A DNA stretch of 44,115 nucleotides. Origin: an uncultured Faecalibacterium sp. Its GTDB lineage: Bacteria > Bacillota > Clostridia > Oscillospirales > Ruminococcaceae. How positions within the stretch are numbered: position 1 is the first letter of the stretch; every line of letters begins with the position of its first letter. The stretch lies in the NCBI GenBank assembly GCA_934503275.1, contig CAKSVD010000016.1:1-44115 (forward strand), written 5' to 3'. Shown in pieces: positions 41,823-44,115 of the stretch. A model generated the notes under the pieces. The model saw only the letters and a program-made list of their open reading frames with translations. It had not been told where the DNA came from and did not search any database. Position numbers and translations under genes: made by a program.

Positions 41823-41928
41823 TCCACCGGCAAAAAGCACTGAGATTGTGCATCTTGCACAGAAAATGCGGCCATTGACAAAACAGAGAAAATAAAAAAG
41901 AAAAATCGTAATTTTCTGCAAAAAACAC

Positions 41929-41957
41929 TTGCCAAATAGACGAAGATGTGATAAAAT
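41929..41957 (+). promoter_or_regulatory. Promoter of the S10 ribosomal protein operon
   Basis: TTGCCA (41929-41934), 17-bp spacer, TAAAAT (41952-41957) with TG just before. The AT-rich stretch upstream (41881-41925) could act as an UP element. Confidence 0.75.
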
Positions 41958-41964
41958 ATCTCTC

Positions 41965-42316
41965 GGCTGCAAAAGGCTTGTGCGATACAAGTCGTGCAGG
42001 CCAGCGATATGCGTTGATGCGGGAGGTTGTCATCCGGCGATAGCTGCGATGGGTTATTTCCGCGGAGTATGTCCGATCTTAGAACCGGGCGAAAAAATTA
42101 CTGACAGCGATGGAATACGTTCCCTCGGCAGAGAAGTTACTCCTCTGCGAAACGGGCGGAACCAATGTTCGGATTTGATTTGCTAATATGTTTCCGGGAG
42201 AACTGCCATGCGGTTCACCGGTTTTTATAGTGCCAAATCGAGGAACACCCGGAACTGTGTAGAGCAATTTATCGGCTCGCCTAGGGCAAAATCAATTTTT
42301 TCAGGAGGCGTAAGCA
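41965..42316 (+). promoter_or_regulatory. Long leader of the S10 operon
   Basis: About 350 nt lie between the promoter and rpsJ with no credible ORF. Hairpin-forming pieces are visible (for example CGGCAGAGAAGT / ACTCCTCTGCG around 42127-42160, and ACCGG / CCGGT type pairs around 42190-42225). The operon encodes L4, which represses its own leader in E. coli; a similar mechanism here is inference, since the sequence is not like the gammaproteobacterial leader. Confidence 0.5.
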
Positions 42317-42628
42317 ATGGCAGTCAAAGAGAAAATCAGAATCCGTCTGCAGAGCTATGATGCTCAGCTGATCGATGCCGCAGCAGAGAAGATCGTGGAG
42401 ACCGCAAAGCACACCGGTGCACGCGTGTCCGGCCCCATCCCCCTGCCCACCGACCGCGAGATCGTGACCGTTCTGCGTGCTACCCACAAGTACAAGGATA
42501 GCCGCGAGCAGTTCGAGAGCCGCACTCACAAGCGTCTGATCGACATTCTGAAGCCGTCTAACAAGACGGTCGAGGCTCTGATGAGCCTCCAGCTCCCCGC
42601 TGGCGTGGACATCGAGATCAAGCTGTAA
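42317..42628 (+). CDS. rpsJ: 30S ribosomal protein S10
   Basis: 103 aa, standard length. Recognised from '[26 protein letters not shown]' (two parts), '[16 protein letters not shown]', and '[13 protein letters not shown]', all invariant in S10. RBS AGGAGG. First gene of the S10-L3-L4-L23 order. S10 also pairs with NusB in transcription antitermination. Confidence 0.99.
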   Translation: MAVKEKIRIRLQSYDAQLIDAAAEKIVETAKHTGARVSGPIPLPTDREIVTVLRATHKYKDSREQFESRTHKRLIDILKPSNKTVEALMSLQLPAGVDIEIKL

Positions 42629-42720
42629 AAGCTGATCCGGAGATGCTCCTCGTTTCCCGAGGGGTCATGTTGGCGGTGACGTGCGCCGCCAACCAATAAC
42701 CTTTACAGGAGGAAAAGAAA
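42629..42720 (+). promoter_or_regulatory. Structured spacer between rpsJ and rplC
   Basis: Two hairpins: CTCCTCG / CGAGGGG-type around 42645-42665 and TTGGCGG / CCGCCAA at 42669-42691, just before the rplC RBS (AGGAGGA). May tune translation or RNA processing. Confidence 0.4.
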
Positions 42721-43353
42721 ATGGTTAAAGGCATTATCGGCAAGAAAGTCGGTATGACTCAGCTGTTCGACGAGAACGGCAAGGTCGTTCCCGTCACCGT
42801 CATCGAGGCTGGTCCCTGCACCGTCGTGCAGAAGAAGACCGTCGAGAGCGATGGCTATCAGGCTGTTCAGCTGGGCTTCGGCGAGGTTTCCGCCAAGAAG
42901 GTCAACAAGGCAGCTGCAGGTCACTTCAAGAAGGCAAACGTTGCCCCCAAGAAGACCCTGCGCGAGTTCCGTCTGGAAGATGTTTCCGCAATGAACGTTG
43001 GCGACGTGCTGAAGGCTGATGTCTTCGCAGCAGGCGACAAGGTTGACGTTGCAGGCGTTTCCAAGGGCAAGGGCTACCAGGGCGTTATCAAGCGCTTTGG
43101 CCAGCACCGTCTGCGTGAGAGCCACGGCACTGGCCCGGTGGCACGTCATGCAGGTTCTATGGGCGCTATTTCCAACCCCTCTCGCGTGTTCCCCGGCAAG
43201 CGCCTGCCCGGCCACATGGGCTGCGTGCGCGTTACCGTGCAGAACCTGACCGTTGTCAAGGTTGACACCGAGAACAATCTGATCGCTGTCAAGGGTGCGG
43301 TCCCCGGTTCCAAGGGCACCATCATCACCCTGGCCAACAGCGTGAAGGCGTAA
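42721..43353 (+). CDS. rplC: 50S ribosomal protein L3
   Basis: 210 aa. N-terminal '[17 protein letters not shown]' and the central '[18 protein letters not shown]' then '[13 protein letters not shown]' loop that reaches the peptidyl transferase centre are typical of bacterial L3. RBS AGGAGG. Second in the operon, 14 bp before rplD. Confidence 0.99.
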   Translation: MVKGIIGKKVGMTQLFDENGKVVPVTVIEAGPCTVVQKKTVESDGYQAVQLGFGEVSAKKVNKAAAGHFKKANVAPKKTLREFRLEDVSAMNVGDVLKADVFAAGDKVDVAGVSKGKGYQGVIKRFGQHRLRESHGTGPVARHAGSMGAISNPSRVFPGKRLPGHMGCVRVTVQNLTVVKVDTENNLIAVKGAVPGSKGTIITLANSVKA

Positions 43354-43367
43354 GGAGGAAAGCTACA

Positions 43368-43991
43368 ATGGCAAAGTTTAACGTAGTCGATATGAACGGT
43401 CAGCATGTTAGCGAGATCGAGCTTTCCGACGCCGTGTTCGGTATCACCCCGAACGAGAAGGCTGTCCACATTGCTGTGGTGAACTTCCTGGCCAACCAGC
43501 GTCAGGGCACCCAGAACACCAAGATCCGCATGGAAGTTTCCGGCGGCGGCAAGAAGCCTTGGCGTCAGAAGGGCACCGGCCACGCTCGTCAGGGCTCCAT
43601 CCGTGCTCCGCAGTGGACCCACGGCGGCGTTGCTCTGGGCCCCAAGCCCCGCAGCTACAACTACCACATCAACAACAAGGTCAAGCGTCTGGCTCTGCTG
43701 AGCGTCCTGTCCGACAAGGCTGCCAATGGCAACATGGTCGTGGTTGACAAGTTCGCTTGCGATGAGTACAAGACCAAGGCTGTGGTCGCTATGCTGAACG
43801 CTGTGGGCGCCGGCAAGAAGAACCTGCTGGTCAACGAGACTGTCGATGCAAAGTTCGTCAAGAGCGCTGGCAACATCGCCGGTGTCAAGACCACCTTCGC
43901 AGGCAGCGTGAACACCTACGATGTGCTGAACGCCGACAAGCTGATCATCAGCGTCGACGCAGCTAAGAAGCTCGAGGAGGTGCTTGGCTAA
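43368..43991 (+). CDS. rplD: 50S ribosomal protein L4
   Basis: 207 aa. Has the extended loop block '[18 protein letters not shown]' and '[12 protein letters not shown]' that lines the peptide exit tunnel in bacterial L4, and the C-terminal '[21 protein letters not shown]' (two parts). RBS AAGGAGG. In E. coli this protein also represses the S10 operon. The stop codon overlaps the rplW start (TAATG). Confidence 0.99.
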   Translation: MAKFNVVDMNGQHVSEIELSDAVFGITPNEKAVHIAVVNFLANQRQGTQNTKIRMEVSGGGKKPWRQKGTGHARQGSIRAPQWTHGGVALGPKPRSYNYHINNKVKRLALLSVLSDKAANGNMVVVDKFACDEYKTKAVVAMLNAVGAGKKNLLVNETVDAKFVKSAGNIAGVKTTFAGSVNTYDVLNADKLIISVDAAKKLEEVLG

Positions 43992-44115
43992 TGAAAACCG
44001 CACATGATATCATCCTGAAGCCGGTCATTACCGAGAACTCCATGGCTGGCATCGCTGACAAGAAGTACACCTTCAAGGTCGCTACCGATGCTACCAAGGT
44101 CGAGATCGCTCAGGC
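43991..44115 (+). CDS. rplW: 50S ribosomal protein L23 (partial, 5' end)
   Basis: 41 codons before the window ends. '[15 protein letters not shown]' and '[16 protein letters not shown]' are the usual L23 opening. It follows rplD in the conserved S10 operon order; its ATG overlaps the rplD stop by 1 bp. Confidence 0.97.
   Translation, partial: MKTAHDIILKPVITENSMAGIADKKYTFKVATDATKVEIAQ

Overview
The window looks like a chromosomal segment from a high-GC gut Oscillospiraceae/Ruminococcaceae bacterium (Faecalibacterium, Gemmiger or Subdoligranulum-like). The reasons are the gene families (SpoIIE, DUF1858, YitT, RqcH and TrmK of Firmicutes type, the S10 ribosomal operon), purine-rich Shine-Dalgarno sites, TTGnnn-17-TATACT promoters, and a paired-hairpin repeat of a kind I associate with these genomes. 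Genus assignment is inference.

Layout. 1-93 is the tail of a Clp-type ATPase. 272-1172 holds two AT-rich GNAT acetyltransferases on the minus strand, probably acquired. 1349-13519 is core-like: gltX, spoIIE, a cytoplasmic-looking pectinesterase with a tiny membrane protein, an OmpR/HisKA two-component pair on the minus strand, then a plus-strand run (TatA/B-like propeller protein, YwlG-family protein, YggS, ABC exporter) ending at a terminator. 28390-41743 is again core-like: membrane and envelope proteins, a GHL10 glycoside hydrolase-like protein, a lipoprotein, an EamA transporter, a YgjP-like metalloprotease, a flippase, DUF1538 with a tandem PII-like protein, YitT, DUF1858, TrmK, Nif3-like and RqcH. 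From 41929 the S10 operon begins (rpsJ, rplC, rplD, start of rplW) behind a leader of roughly 350 nt.

The main find is a 14.67-kb island (13569-28281) inserted in a tRNA-Ile2(CAU) gene. An exact 42-bp direct repeat, the 3' half of the tRNA from the anticodon loop to A73, flanks it. The complete tRNA lies at the right end (28237-28313, minus strand), where the island has supplied a CCA end and a new intrinsic terminator; the original terminator is left at the far junction (13535-13564). Island DNA is visibly AT-richer than the flanks. It carries a DUF1828-type protein with a small partner, an amber-interrupted mobile-element gene fused to what looks like an IS110 transposase tail, a six-gene defence-like operon, a candidate small RNA, a DUF6061-like protein, a large serine recombinase, an AraC-HD-HAD operon, and a candidate relic transfer origin next to attR. 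I see no tyrosine integrase and no relaxase.

The operon at 16213-22975 is the best candidate for an undescribed system. It runs from a strong promoter: HTH regulator, C5-cytosine methyltransferase with a long C-terminal extension, ParB-fold protein, SNF2-family ATPase with an atypical PGAGKT P-loop, DUF3883/PD-(D/E)XK-like putative nuclease, and a small helical protein with a HEPN-like segment. The four large genes overlap at their stops and starts. I infer an ATP-dependent, methylation-guided restriction-type phage defence. It does not match DISARM, BREX or the NgoAVII arrangement as I know them.
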